64,000 nt of DNA from Streptomyces sp. JH14 (GTDB lineage Bacteria; Actinomycetota; Actinomycetes; Streptomycetales; Streptomycetaceae): the NCBI RefSeq assembly GCF_029428675.1, contig NZ_JAJNEL010000001.1, forward strand, positions 5,456,001 through 5,520,000, written 5' to 3'. The notes beneath the pieces were generated by a model. The model worked only from the letters and a program-made list of their open reading frames with translations. It was not told the origin of the DNA and ran no database searches. The position numbers were made by a program, and so were the translations under genes. Shown here piece by piece: positions 1-8,928 of the stretch (within the stretch, counting starts at the first letter, position 1; each line of letters opens with the position of its first letter).

Positions 1-697
1 TCCGGCCGTACACCCAGAGCCGCTCGTGCGCGCCGTACCCGCGCGCCCGGGAGCCGGTGGTCGTCCGGACAGGCTGGTCACGGTTGGCTTCGAGGAGCTG
101 TTTGGCCGTGGTGACCAGTCGGGCGGCGGTGGGGGCGGCCAGCTCACCGACGGGCAGCCAGGGGGTGACGCGGGCGAGGAAGCAGAGCTCGGCCTTGTAG
201 ATGTTGCCGATGCCGGCCAGATTGCGCTGGTCCAGAAGGGCTTCGCCCAGGGGGCGGGTGGGGTCGGTGAGCAGGTTGCGCAGCGCGGTGCCGGGGTCCC
301 AGTCGGGACCCAGAAGATCGGGGCCGAGATGGCCGACCGCCTTCTCCTCGTCCGCGGTGCGAAGGAGCTCCAGGACGGGGAGCCGATAACCGACCGCTGT
401 GCGGTCGGCGGTGGCGAGAATCGCGCGGATCTGATGGGACGGGCCGCCTCGCCAGCGCTCGCCCGGGGCGTATACGTGCCAGGCGCCGTCCATCCGCAGG
501 TGGCTGTGAAGGGTGAGGCCGCCCTCGATCCGCGTGAGGAGATGCTTGCCGCGCGAGACGGCGTCGAGGACGGTCCTGCCGGTGAGATCGGCGGTCGCGA
601 ACCGTGGCACGCGCAGGTCCGAGCGGGTGAGGACCTGGCCGGCCAGCGCGGTGTGCAGACGCCTGGCGGTGTGCAGGACGGAGTCTCCTTCGGGCAT
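1..697 (-). CDS. Fpg/Nei family DNA glycosylase (partial, C-terminus off the window)
   Basis: Base-excision repair glycosylase/AP lyase that removes oxidised bases. The protein begins MPEGD, the family hallmark in which Pro2 is the Schiff-base nucleophile and Glu3 the acid, and Lys51 fits the conserved beta-clamp lysine. A helix-two-turn-helix region follows at about residues 150-190 (motif LLDQRNLAGIGNIYKAE). The first 232 codons are present; the zinc finger expected at the C-terminus would lie beyond position 1. The ATG at 697 is chosen because it yields the processed N-terminal Pro2. It lies downstream of lhr on the same strand, with a hairpin in the 140-bp gap. The Lhr-Nei pairing is a known actinobacterial arrangement. 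An endonuclease VIII (Nei2-like) is more likely than MutM. Confidence 0.93.
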   Translation of the reverse strand, partial: MPEGDSVLHTARRLHTALAGQVLTRSDLRVPRFATADLTGRTVLDAVSRGKHLLTRIEGGLTLHSHLRMDGAWHVYAPGERWRGGPSHQIRAILATADRTAVGYRLPVLELLRTADEEKAVGHLGPDLLGPDWDPGTALRNLLTDPTRPLGEALLDQRNLAGIGNIYKAELCFLARVTPWLPVGELAAPTAARLVTTAKQLLEANRDQPVRTTTGSRARGYGAHERLWVYGR

Positions 698-787
698 GTC
701 TCCATAATGCGTGGTGGTGTGGTGCGGGGGAGTGTTGCGGCCGAGGCGGGGGCGCGGGGCCGGGGCCGCGCGGAGGTGCGGCCGTCG

Positions 788-814
788 GGCCCGGGCGGCG
801 CGCGAGCCCGGGCC
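788..814 (-). terminator. Hairpin after lhr
   Basis: Perfect 9-bp inverted repeat (GGCCCGGGC at 788-796 and GCCCGGGCC at 806-814) with a 9-nt loop, located 24 nt past the lhr stop codon. No T-tract follows, as is usual in Streptomyces. It may only partly separate lhr from the downstream glycosylase gene. Confidence 0.5.
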
Positions 815-837
815 GTGTGGCCGGCGGAGGGTGTGGG

Positions 838-3800
838 TCAGGCGCGCAGGCGAAGACCTCTCGGGGTGGCGTGGAAGCCGGCTGCTTCCAGCGTGCGGCC
901 CAGAGGCGAGGTCAGGGAAGAGGCGCCGTTGGTGCGCTCCACCGTGACCGTGCCGAGCGCTCCGGCACGGGCCGAGGTGGCCAGTGCCTCGGCCGCCGCC
1001 CTGAGCGCGGGGTCCTCCGGATCGGTCGGCCAGGCGAGCAGGGTCTTGCCGCCGCGCTCCATGTACAGCGTCAGTTCGCCGTCGACCAGGACCACGAGGG
1101 CACCGGCCTTGCGTCCCGGTCGGTGTCCGGCCCCGTCCGGCGGCTCGGGCCAGGACAGGGCAGCGCCGTACGCATTGGCCGGATCGGCGGCGGCGAGCAC
1201 CAGAGCGCGGGGCACCGTGCCCGGTTCGGTGCGGTCGCGGGCCGTGGACGCCGCACGGAGCCGGTCGACCGCACCGTCCATCGCGAACTGGGCGGCTCCC
1301 AGCCCTTCGACGACATAGCCGCGCCGTGCCTGCCCGTTGTCCTCGAAGGCGGAGAGGATGCGGTACGTCGCGGAGAAACCGCCCTCGACCCCTTCGGCCT
1401 GGACCGCTCCACGGGTCACCACGCCGTGACGGTCCAGGAGCGTGCGCGCCAGGGCGTGCGCACGGTGCGTGGGGTCGCGCTCGGTACCGGGCAGCAGGGA
1501 CCAGCGGCCCGAGACCGTGGGCGGTCCGGTGCGCGACACCGGGCGGGCCGCCGCGGTGAGCGAGCCGTAACGGCCGCGCGGGACGCTGCGCTTGGAGCGA
1601 TGGGCGGTCGACCCCGCCGTACGCCCGGAGCCGAGGAGCGAACGCAGCGGCGCCAGCGTGTCATTGGTCAACCGGCCGGACCACGTCAGGTCCCAGAGGG
1701 CGTCGGCCAGTTGAGGATCGGTGCAGTCAGGGTGGGTGGTGGCGCGGACCTGATCGGCGATCTGCCGGAAGAACAGCCCGTACCCGCCGGTCAGGGCGGT
1801 CAGGACGGATTCGTGCAGGGCGCTGAGTTCGAGTGGGTGCGGGGGCGGGAGGAGCAGGGGCGCGCTGTCCGCGAGATAGAGGGACAGCCAGCCGTCCTTG
1901 CCGGGCAGAGCGCCCGCACCGGCCCAGATCACCTCTCCGGTGGTGGTGAGTTCGTCGAGCAGAGCGGGGGCGTACCCGGTGATCCGGCCCGGCAGGATCA
2001 GCTTCTCCAGCGCCGACGCGGGGACGGGGGCACCCTGCAACTGTTCGATGGCGCGGGCCAGTCCGTCAATTCCGCGCAGGCTGTTGCTGCCGAGATGCTG
2101 CCACTGCGGAAGGAAGCCGGCGAGGGCGGCGGGCGGGACCGGCTCCAGCTCGTGCCGGAGTGCGGCGAGCGACCGGCGGCGGAGCCGGCGCAGCACCGTG
2201 GCGTCGCACCATTCCTGGCCTATGCCGGCGGGGTGGAACTCGCCCTGGACGATCCGGCCGGATGCGGCGAGCCGCTGCAGTGCGCCGTCCGTGACAGCGG
2301 TGCCGAGGCCGAAACGGGCGGCGGCTCCGCGGGAGGTGAACGGGCCGTGCGTACGGGCGTGGCGGGCGAGGAGATCGCCGAGCGGATCCTTCACCGGTTC
2401 GGTGAACGCCTCCGGCACCCCGACCGGGAGGGCTGTGCCCAGCGCGTCGCGCAGCCGGCCGGCGTCCTCGATCGCCGCCCAGTGGTCGGCTCCGCCGATC
2501 CGGACCCGGATGGCCCGGCGGGCCGAGGCCAGCTCCGGGGCCCAGGGCGGCTCGGCACCGCGCTCGGCCAGCTCGGCATCGGTGAGCGGGCCGAGGACGC
2601 GGAGCAGGTCGGCGACGCCTTCGACATCCTTGATCCGGCGATCCTCGGTCAGCCACTGGAGCTCGCGCTCCAGCTCGCCCAGCACCTCGGCGTCGAGCAG
2701 CTCGCGCAGTTCCGCCTGGCCCAGAAGCTCGGCGAGGAGGTGGGAATCGAGGGAGAGCGCGGCCGCCCGCCGCTCGGCGAGCGGCGAGTCGCCCTCGTAC
2801 AGGAATTGCGCGACATAGCCGAAGAGGAGCGAACGGGCGAAGGGGGAGGGCTCCTGGGTGGTCACCTCGACCAGGCGGACGCGGCGTGCTTCGAGATCAC
2901 CCATCAGTTCCGCGAGCCCGGGGACGTCGAAGACGTCCTGCAGGCACTCGCGGACCGCTTCGAGGACGATCGGGAACGAGCCGAACTCCGAGGCCACCTG
3001 GAGGAGCTGGGCGGCGCGCTGGCGCTGCTGCCACAGCGGGGTGCGCTTGCCCGGGCTGCGGCGGGGCAGCAACAGGGCGCGGGCCGCACACTCGCGGAAG
3101 CGGGACGCGAACAGGGCGGATCCGCCGACCTGGTCGGTGACGATCTGGTTGATCTCGCCCTGGTCGAAGACGACATCGGCGGCGCCGACGGGCGGCTCAT
3201 CACTGTCGTACGCCGCTGCGGCCAAGGGGGCCGGCTCCCGGGACGAGTGCCGTGACGGGTCCGGGGAAGGGTCCGGGACCGGATCGAAGTCCAGGAGGTC
3301 CAGGCCCATCATGTCGGCGTCGGGCAGCCGCAGCACGATGCCGTCGTCGGCATGCATCACCTGGGCATCCATGCCGTACCGCTCGGCGAGGCGCGCGCTC
3401 AGCGCGAGCGCCCAGGGGGCATGGACCTGCGCGCCGAACGGGGAGTGCACGACCACCCGCCAGTCGCCCAGCTCGTCACGGAAACGCTCGACGAGGATGG
3501 TCCGGTCGTCCGGGACGTGGCCGCAGGCGGCGCGCTGTTCGTCGATGTACGACAGGACGTTGTCGGCAGCCCAGGTGTCGAGACCGGCGGCGAGCAGCCG
3601 CGACCTGGCGTTCTCGGGCGACAGCCCACCGATCTCGCGGAGGAACGCGCCCAGCGCACGGCCCAGCTCCAGCGGGCGGCCCAGCTGGTCCCCCTTCCAG
3701 AACGGCAGCCGTCCCGGAACCCCGGGGGCGGGTGACACCAGGACCCGGTCGCGGGTGATGTCCTCGATCCGCCAGGACGTGGTGCCCAGCGTGAACACAT

Positions 3801-5517
3801 CGCCGACCCGCGACTCGTACACCATCTCCTCGTCCAGCTCGCCGACCCGGCCGCCGCCCTTCTTCGGGTCGGAACCGGCGAGGAAGACCCCGAAGAGCCC
3901 GCGGTCCGGGATCGTGCCGCCGGAGGTGACGGCGAGCCGCTGGGCGCCGGGGCGGCCCGTGACCGTGCCGGCGATGCGGTCCCAGACCACGCGAGGGCGC
4001 AGCTCGGCGAAGGCATCGGACGGGTAGAGGCCGGCGAGCATGTCGAGCACGGCTGTGAATGCCGACTCCGGGAGCGAGGCGAATGGTGCCGCGCGGCGGA
4101 CCGCGGCCAGCAGATCGTCCACCTGCCAGGTATCCAGCGCGACCATGGCGACGAGCTGTTGGGCCAGCACATCCAGCGGATTCGACGGGATCCGGAGTGC
4201 CTCGATCGAGCCGGTGCGCATGCGTTCGGTGACCACCGCCGCCTGCACCAGATCGCCGCGGTACTTGGGGAAGACCACTCCGGTGGAGACCGCGCCGACC
4301 TGGTGCCCGGCACGGCCGACCCGCTGCAGTCCGGAGGCGACCGACGGCGGCGATTCGACCTGGACCACCAGGTCGACCGCGCCCATGTCGATGCCCAGCT
4401 CCAGGCTGGAAGTGGCGACCACCGCAGGCAGCCGGCCCGCCTTCAGGTCCTCCTCGACCTGGGCGCGCTGCTCCTTGGAGACCGAACCGTGGTGCGCGCG
4501 GGCGAGCAGTGCGGGGGCTCCCTTCGCCGCACCGGACTGGGCCATGACCTCGGCGGGGGAGTGGGCCTCCGGCATCGTCTCGCCGGTGGCCCGCTCGTAC
4601 GCGATCTCGTTGAGCCGGTTGCACAGTCTCTCTGCGAGACGACGGGAGTTGGCGAAGACGATGGTGGAGCGGTGCGCCTGGACGAGATCGGCGATCCGCT
4701 CCTCGACATGCGGCCAGATCGACGGCTTCTCCGCCTGGCCCGCTTGATCCGGGTCGGTGGCGGGGGAACCGCCGAGCTCGCCGAGATCCTCCACCGGCAC
4801 GACGACCGACAGTTCGAAGCGCTTGGTGGACGGCGGCTGGACGATCTCCACCTTCCGCCGCGGCGAGAGGAACCGCGCCACTTCGTCGACCGGACGGACC
4901 GTCGCCGACAGGCCGATCCGCCGCGCCGGCCGCGGCAGCAGCTCGTCCAGCCGCTCCAGCGATACGGCGAGATGGGCGCCCCGCTTCGTACCGGCGACCG
5001 CGTGCACCTCGTCGAGAATCACCGTCTCGACCCCCGACAGGGCCTCGCGGGCCGACGAGGTCAGCATCAGGAACAGCGACTCGGGGGTGGTGATCAGGAT
5101 GTCCGGCGGGCGGGTCGCCATCGACCGGCGCTCGGCGGGCGGGGTGTCGCCGGAGCGGATGCCCACCCGCACGTCGGGCTCGGGCAGACCGAGCCGCACC
5201 GATTCCTGGCGGATGCCGGTCAGCGGTGAGCGGAGATTGCGCTCCACGTCCACCGCGAGGGCCTTCAGGGGGGATACGTACAGCACGCGGCAGCGCTTCT
5301 TCGCTTCGGCCGGCGGCGGAACGGCTGCCAGCCGGTCCAGGGCGGCGAGGAACGCGGCGAGTGTCTTGCCCGATCCGGTGGGCGCGACGACCAGCACGTC
5401 CGAGCCCTCGCCGATCGCGCGCCAGGCGCCCTCCTGCGCGGACGTCGGCGCGCTGAAGGCACCCGCGAACCAGCTGCGGGTGGCGGGTGAGAACGAATCG
5501 AGCGCAGAGCCGGCCAT
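838..5517 (-). CDS. lhr: Lhr-type ATP-dependent DNA helicase (Lhr-Core plus C-terminal domain)
   Basis: Large superfamily 2 DNA/RNA helicase implicated in DNA repair; about 1559 residues, the usual size for full-length actinobacterial Lhr. Walker A is APTGSGKT (residues 45-52) and the Walker B box is DEVH (169-172). The LGIDMG and QRVGRAGHQ motifs of the second RecA fold, the winged-helix and Lhr-core region, and a long C-terminal domain follow. The open frame continues upstream to 6825, but that part is antisense to the AraC gene and is rejected. The ATG at 5517 has GGGGGG just upstream; an in-frame ATG at 5526 would add three residues. The Nei-type glycosylase gene follows. The start is divergent from the AraC regulator with a spacer of about 70 bp. 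Confidence 0.93.
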   Translation of the reverse strand: MAGSALDSFSPATRSWFAGAFSAPTSAQEGAWRAIGEGSDVLVVAPTGSGKTLAAFLAALDRLAAVPPPAEAKKRCRVLYVSPLKALAVDVERNLRSPLTGIRQESVRLGLPEPDVRVGIRSGDTPPAERRSMATRPPDILITTPESLFLMLTSSAREALSGVETVILDEVHAVAGTKRGAHLAVSLERLDELLPRPARRIGLSATVRPVDEVARFLSPRRKVEIVQPPSTKRFELSVVVPVEDLGELGGSPATDPDQAGQAEKPSIWPHVEERIADLVQAHRSTIVFANSRRLAERLCNRLNEIAYERATGETMPEAHSPAEVMAQSGAAKGAPALLARAHHGSVSKEQRAQVEEDLKAGRLPAVVATSSLELGIDMGAVDLVVQVESPPSVASGLQRVGRAGHQVGAVSTGVVFPKYRGDLVQAAVVTERMRTGSIEALRIPSNPLDVLAQQLVAMVALDTWQVDDLLAAVRRAAPFASLPESAFTAVLDMLAGLYPSDAFAELRPRVVWDRIAGTVTGRPGAQRLAVTSGGTIPDRGLFGVFLAGSDPKKGGGRVGELDEEMVYESRVGDVFTLGTTSWRIEDITRDRVLVSPAPGVPGRLPFWKGDQLGRPLELGRALGAFLREIGGLSPENARSRLLAAGLDTWAADNVLSYIDEQRAACGHVPDDRTILVERFRDELGDWRVVVHSPFGAQVHAPWALALSARLAERYGMDAQVMHADDGIVLRLPDADMMGLDLLDFDPVPDPSPDPSRHSSREPAPLAAAAYDSDEPPVGAADVVFDQGEINQIVTDQVGGSALFASRFRECAARALLLPRRSPGKRTPLWQQRQRAAQLLQVASEFGSFPIVLEAVRECLQDVFDVPGLAELMGDLEARRVRLVEVTTQEPSPFARSLLFGYVAQFLYEGDSPLAERRAAALSLDSHLLAELLGQAELRELLDAEVLGELERELQWLTEDRRIKDVEGVADLLRVLGPLTDAELAERGAEPPWAPELASARRAIRVRIGGADHWAAIEDAGRLRDALGTALPVGVPEAFTEPVKDPLGDLLARHARTHGPFTSRGAAARFGLGTAVTDGALQRLAASGRIVQGEFHPAGIGQEWCDATVLRRLRRRSLAALRHELEPVPPAALAGFLPQWQHLGSNSLRGIDGLARAIEQLQGAPVPASALEKLILPGRITGYAPALLDELTTTGEVIWAGAGALPGKDGWLSLYLADSAPLLLPPPHPLELSALHESVLTALTGGYGLFFRQIADQVRATTHPDCTDPQLADALWDLTWSGRLTNDTLAPLRSLLGSGRTAGSTAHRSKRSVPRGRYGSLTAAARPVSRTGPPTVSGRWSLLPGTERDPTHRAHALARTLLDRHGVVTRGAVQAEGVEGGFSATYRILSAFEDNGQARRGYVVEGLGAAQFAMDGAVDRLRAASTARDRTEPGTVPRALVLAAADPANAYGAALSWPEPPDGAGHRPGRKAGALVVLVDGELTLYMERGGKTLLAWPTDPEDPALRAAAEALATSARAGALGTVTVERTNGASSLTSPLGRTLEAAGFHATPRGLRLRA

Positions 5518-5586
5518 GCCCCCCATCGTGCACCCGACCACTGACAACGGACCGTGACAATGGACCGTAGCTGCGAGAATTCGGGC

Positions 5587-6516
5587 ATGGCAGCACCCTC
5601 GCCCTCCGTGCCGGCCCCGGCCTCGGCACCCGTCTCGGCCTCGGCACCCGTCTCGGGTTCGGCTTCGGTCTCGGACGAGTGGGCGAGGCACTGGCAGTAC
5701 GCGGAACTGCCCGACCTCGATCTGCTGCGTGCCCGGTACATCCGCCACACCTTTCCGCGCCACAGCCACGAGGGCCATGTCCTCGCCTCCGTCACCGGGG
5801 GGATCGAGGACATCGGGCTGCCCGACGGCACCGTGCACGCGGGCCCCGGCAGCGTTGTCATGATCAACCCCGAAGTGCCGCACACCGCCCGTGCCGGGGT
5901 GCCCGAGGGCTGGGCGTACGCCACGCTGTACCCGTCCGTGCAGGTGATCAACGACATCGCGGCCGACACGACGCGGCTGCGCGGCACCGTCGGTTTCGCC
6001 GAGACCAGCGTCGTCGATCCGGAAGCGGCCCGGCTCATAGGCGAGGTGCACCGGGCTGCCGAGGAGGGCAATGCGCTCGCCGCCGACAGCGTCCTGCGGA
6101 TCGTCGTCGCGCGGCTGCTCAGCCGCCACGGCAGTGTGCTGCCCGCCCGCTCCCCCCGGTCGGCGGGCGCCGGGGCCGCGGTGCGGGCGCGTGCGGTGCT
6201 GGAGAGCAGGATGGCCGGGCCGCCGACCCTGGAGGCCCTGGCCGCCGAACTCGGTACCAGCCCGTTCGCTCTGCTGAGGGCGTTCAAGAAGCAGTACGGG
6301 ATGCCGCCGCACACCTGGCTCACCGATGCCCGGGTACGGCGGGCGCGGCGGATGCTGGATGCGGGCATCGCACCCGCGGACGCCGCGGCCGAGGTCGGCT
6401 TCACCGACCAGCCGCACCTGAACCGCCATTTCACCCGGATCGTGGGGGTGCCGCCCGGCGCCTACCAGCGTGAACGCGCAAGAACGTACAAGACCGGTCC
6501 CGATCTGTCCGCGTAG
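5587..6516 (+). CDS. AraC-family transcriptional regulator
   Basis: A 309-residue regulator with an N-terminal cupin-type sensing domain (about residues 40-150, HTFPRHSHEGH near its start) and a C-terminal double helix-turn-helix (about 205-305, ending ADAAAEVGFTDQPHLNRHF and GVPPGAYQ). The first 30 residues are an Ala/Pro/Ser stretch encoded by a short tandem repeat (APVSAS-type units at about 5617-5665) that is unlikely to fold. The ATG at 5587 is preferred over ATG 5554 because homologous sequence starts after it. The stop is 10 nt before azlC, so this is probably the local regulator of azlCD, an arrangement common in actinomycetes. The effector is unknown but is likely an amino acid. Confidence 0.9.
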   Translation: MAAPSPSVPAPASAPVSASAPVSGSASVSDEWARHWQYAELPDLDLLRARYIRHTFPRHSHEGHVLASVTGGIEDIGLPDGTVHAGPGSVVMINPEVPHTARAGVPEGWAYATLYPSVQVINDIAADTTRLRGTVGFAETSVVDPEAARLIGEVHRAAEEGNALAADSVLRIVVARLLSRHGSVLPARSPRSAGAGAAVRARAVLESRMAGPPTLEALAAELGTSPFALLRAFKKQYGMPPHTWLTDARVRRARRMLDAGIAPADAAAEVGFTDQPHLNRHFTRIVGVPPGAYQRERARTYKTGPDLSA

Positions 6517-6526
6517 CCTTCCGGCC

Positions 6527-7309
6527 GTGGCAGAACAGACAACATCCCCAGAGAAGATCGGCCGGACGGCCGGGACGGCCGTCGGCCGGGAGACGTCCGA
6601 CGCGGCCGTCGTCCGCGACGCCCTCGGTGTCGGTATCGCGGTGGGGCTCTCCGGCTTCGCCTTCGGCGTCACCTCGGCGGGCTCCGGCCTGAGTCTCCTC
6701 CAGACCTGCGCGCTCAGTCTTCTCGTCTTCACCGGTGCCTCGCAGTTCGCACTGGTGGGTGCCCTCGCGGCGGGCGGTAACCCGTACACGGCGGCTGCCG
6801 GAGCGTTCTTCCTCGGCGTACGCAACGCCTTCTACGGGCTGCGGCTGTCGCAGCTCCTCGCGCTGCCGCGCTTGGTTCGACCGCTCGCCGCACAGTGGGT
6901 GATCGACGAGACGACCGCCGTGACTCTGCCCCAGACCACCCGGCGGGCCGCGCGGATCGGATTCACCGTCACCGGACTCACCCTTTACGTGCTGTGGAAC
7001 CTGACCACGCTGCTGGGGGCCCTGGGCGCAAAAGCGCTCGGCGACACCGACACCTGGGGGCTGGACGCCGCGAGCCCCGCCGTCTTCCTCGCCCTGCTCG
7101 CCCCCATGCTGAAGACCTCCACGGAGCGCATCACCGCCGCGGTCGCCGTCCTGCTCGCCCTCGGGCTGCTGCCCGTGCTGCCCGCAGGCGTGCCGGTTCT
7201 GCTCTCCGCGCTGGCCGCGCCCGCCGTGCTCTTCCTGAGCGGACGCAGGAACCGACGGCCCGGTGACCGCCCCGCCGAGGAAGCCACCCCGAAGGAGGAC
7301 GGCCGATGA
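6527..7309 (+). CDS. azlC: AzlC-family branched-chain amino acid permease subunit
   Basis: A 260-residue integral membrane protein of the AzlC family, the large subunit of the two-component branched-chain amino acid exporter AzlCD. Family features are visible in the N-terminal half (AVGLSGFAFGVTS, TGASQFALVGALAAGG, LGVRNAFYGLRLS), with about six hydrophobic segments. The GTG at 6527 starts MAEQTTSPEK. It has no Shine-Dalgarno but a TAGCCT hexamer ends 7 nt before it, suggesting a leaderless transcript in addition to read-through from the araC gene. The stop codon overlaps the azlD start (ATGA). Specificity for branched-chain amino acids is inferred from the family only. Confidence 0.92.
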   Translation: MAEQTTSPEKIGRTAGTAVGRETSDAAVVRDALGVGIAVGLSGFAFGVTSAGSGLSLLQTCALSLLVFTGASQFALVGALAAGGNPYTAAAGAFFLGVRNAFYGLRLSQLLALPRLVRPLAAQWVIDETTAVTLPQTTRRAARIGFTVTGLTLYVLWNLTTLLGALGAKALGDTDTWGLDAASPAVFLALLAPMLKTSTERITAAVAVLLALGLLPVLPAGVPVLLSALAAPAVLFLSGRRNRRPGDRPAEEATPKEDGR

Positions 7310-7611
7310 ATGTCTGGATCGCGATCGCACTGACCGTCGTCGGCTGTTATCTCGCGAAGCTGCTGGGGCTCCTGGTGCCCGCGGGTGTATTGGAGCGCCC
7401 GCTCGTGCAGCGTCTTGCCGCGCTTCTGCCGGTGGCGCTGCTGGCAGCACTCACGGCGCAGCAGACCTTCGGGGACGGACAGCAGCTGGTGCTGGACGCG
7501 AGAGGCGCGGGGCTGGCCGCCGCAGCGCTCGCTCTGGTGCTGCGCGCGCCCTTCCTGGTGGTGGTGGGCGCCGCCGTGGTCGTCACGGCGGGGGTGCGTG
7601 CGCTCGGGTAG
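7306..7611 (+). CDS. azlD: AzlD-family small transport subunit
   Basis: A 101-residue hydrophobic protein with three to four membrane segments, the small partner of AzlC in the exporter. It begins with ATG overlapping the azlC TGA by 4 nt, so translation is coupled and the two are made in fixed ratio. The length and position are typical of the AzlD family. It ends the araC-azlC-azlD unit; the next gene is convergent. Confidence 0.9.
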   Translation: MNVWIAIALTVVGCYLAKLLGLLVPAGVLERPLVQRLAALLPVALLAALTAQQTFGDGQQLVLDARGAGLAAAALALVLRAPFLVVVGAAVVVTAGVRALG

Positions 7612-7656
7612 GCGCTCAGGACGGCCGAAGCGGGCGTGCGGACCGGCCGGCGGTGT

Positions 7657-8571
7657 TCAGCCGAGGCTGCGTCCGTACGCCTCCAGTGTCAGCAGCGCCT
7701 TGATCGTCACCAGGGGCCTGCCCTCCAGAGCGGTGCCCGGCGCCCACTGCCGCCAGTTCAAAGGCCAGCCGCCGTCCGGCTGCTGCTCCGACGCCAGATG
7801 GTCGAGCGAGCGGACCAGTTCCTCGTCGGTGAACCAGCGACGGGCGAGCGAATCGGGTGTACGGGCGTAGTCGTACGGGAAGTGCTGCTCACCCGGCGCG
7901 TACCCGGCCGCCACCGGGTACTCCGCCCGCCGCGCCGGATCCAGCACGGCCAGCCGCTGTTCGCGCACGAGCCGGCCGAGGCGGTCCGCCGCGGCCTCCG
8001 CCCGCGACCGGTCCGGTGCGCCGTCGAGGAAGGCGACGGCTGCCTCGATCTCGTACGGATGCGAGTGCTCCAGCGCGTCGACGGCCGCCCAGCAGAAGTC
8101 GGTGGCCCGGAAGAGCCAGGCGTGCCAGACCGCATTGCGGTGCAGCAGCCCGACGACAGGACCGGTGGTCAGCAGCTCCGCCGGCGGGTCGTCGGCGATC
8201 GGGATGAACGGCGCGGCCGGATAGCCGCGCTGCGAGGGCAGGAGGGCCGGCAGCGCACCCTCTTTCGTGGACACTCCGGTGAGGAAGCGGCAGATCCGCT
8301 CCACGCGCAGGCCGCTGCAGCGGCCGATGGAGTCGAGGACGCTCAGCGCGTGGGCCGTGTGCAGCGGCTGGCTGACAGGGCCCCGCAGATCGGGTTCGAG
8401 TGCGTTTCCGTATCCGCCGTCCTCGTTGAGATAGGCGGCGAGCGCGGTCTCCACCGCGTTCGCGCTACCTTCCAGAAAGTGGTGGGCGAACCGTCGCTGT
8501 TCGAGGACACGGGCCGTGAGCCAGATGAACTGCTCGGCGCGGTCGAGGGGGCTTGCTCCTGTTCCAGCCAT
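7657..8571 (-). CDS. Conserved hypothetical with prenyltransferase-like alpha/alpha repeats
   Basis: A 304-residue soluble protein of unknown function. Repeated motifs such as NEDGGYGNALEPDLR near the start and QPDGGWPLNW near the end resemble the QW-type repeats of squalene cyclase/prenyltransferase toroids, so an alpha/alpha barrel fold is likely. I see no catalytic DXDD motif. The ATG at 8571 has no Shine-Dalgarno, but TACGGT ends exactly 6 nt upstream with TTGCCG 16 nt further, so the mRNA is probably leaderless. It is convergent with azlD and divergent from the DUF3046 gene. Such proteins are widespread in Streptomyces; no role is assigned here. Confidence 0.82.
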   Translation of the reverse strand: MAGTGASPLDRAEQFIWLTARVLEQRRFAHHFLEGSANAVETALAAYLNEDGGYGNALEPDLRGPVSQPLHTAHALSVLDSIGRCSGLRVERICRFLTGVSTKEGALPALLPSQRGYPAAPFIPIADDPPAELLTTGPVVGLLHRNAVWHAWLFRATDFCWAAVDALEHSHPYEIEAAVAFLDGAPDRSRAEAAADRLGRLVREQRLAVLDPARRAEYPVAAGYAPGEQHFPYDYARTPDSLARRWFTDEELVRSLDHLASEQQPDGGWPLNWRQWAPGTALEGRPLVTIKALLTLEAYGRSLG

Positions 8572-8650
8572 GGACCGACCGTAGGCCGGTAAGCGCTCTC
8601 GGCAAGGCGTAGCGGCACGGCAGCACTCTCAGGAGCGGGATACTGAGGTC

Positions 8651-8845
8651 ATGCGGTTGACGATTTTCTGGGAACGAATGGAAGACCACTTCGGCGCGGG
8701 GTATGCAGATTCCTTTGCACGCGACCATGTGATGGCCGAGCTCGGCGGACGGACGGTGCACCAGGCGCTGGCCGCCGGCTGGGATGCGAAGGACGTCTGG
8801 CGCGGGGTCTGCACAGCGGTCGGCATCCCCGCCGACAAGCGCTGA
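8651..8845 (+). CDS. DUF3046 small protein
   Basis: A 64-residue conserved actinobacterial protein (MRLTIFWERMEDHFG...), matching DUF3046 in size and in the pattern FARDHVMAELGGRTVHQALAAG. The function is unknown. It is typically found close to recA in actinobacteria, as here (about 2.6 kb upstream). GGAG and GAGG lie shortly before the ATG. It is acidic to neutral, soluble and probably helical. Confidence 0.88.
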   Translation: MRLTIFWERMEDHFGAGYADSFARDHVMAELGGRTVHQALAAGWDAKDVWRGVCTAVGIPADKR

Positions 8846-8928
8846 CGAGCCGTTCGTCCGACGCCGGACCCGCATCTGTTCTCCAGGGTGGGGGCCCGGG
8901 TGTCACAACCGTAGGCGAGACTGGATCC

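Noticed and set aside
5527..6825. N-terminal extension of the lhr frame on the minus strand
   Set aside because: It is antisense to the AraC gene and lacks any helicase homology; the conserved Lhr start is at 5517.
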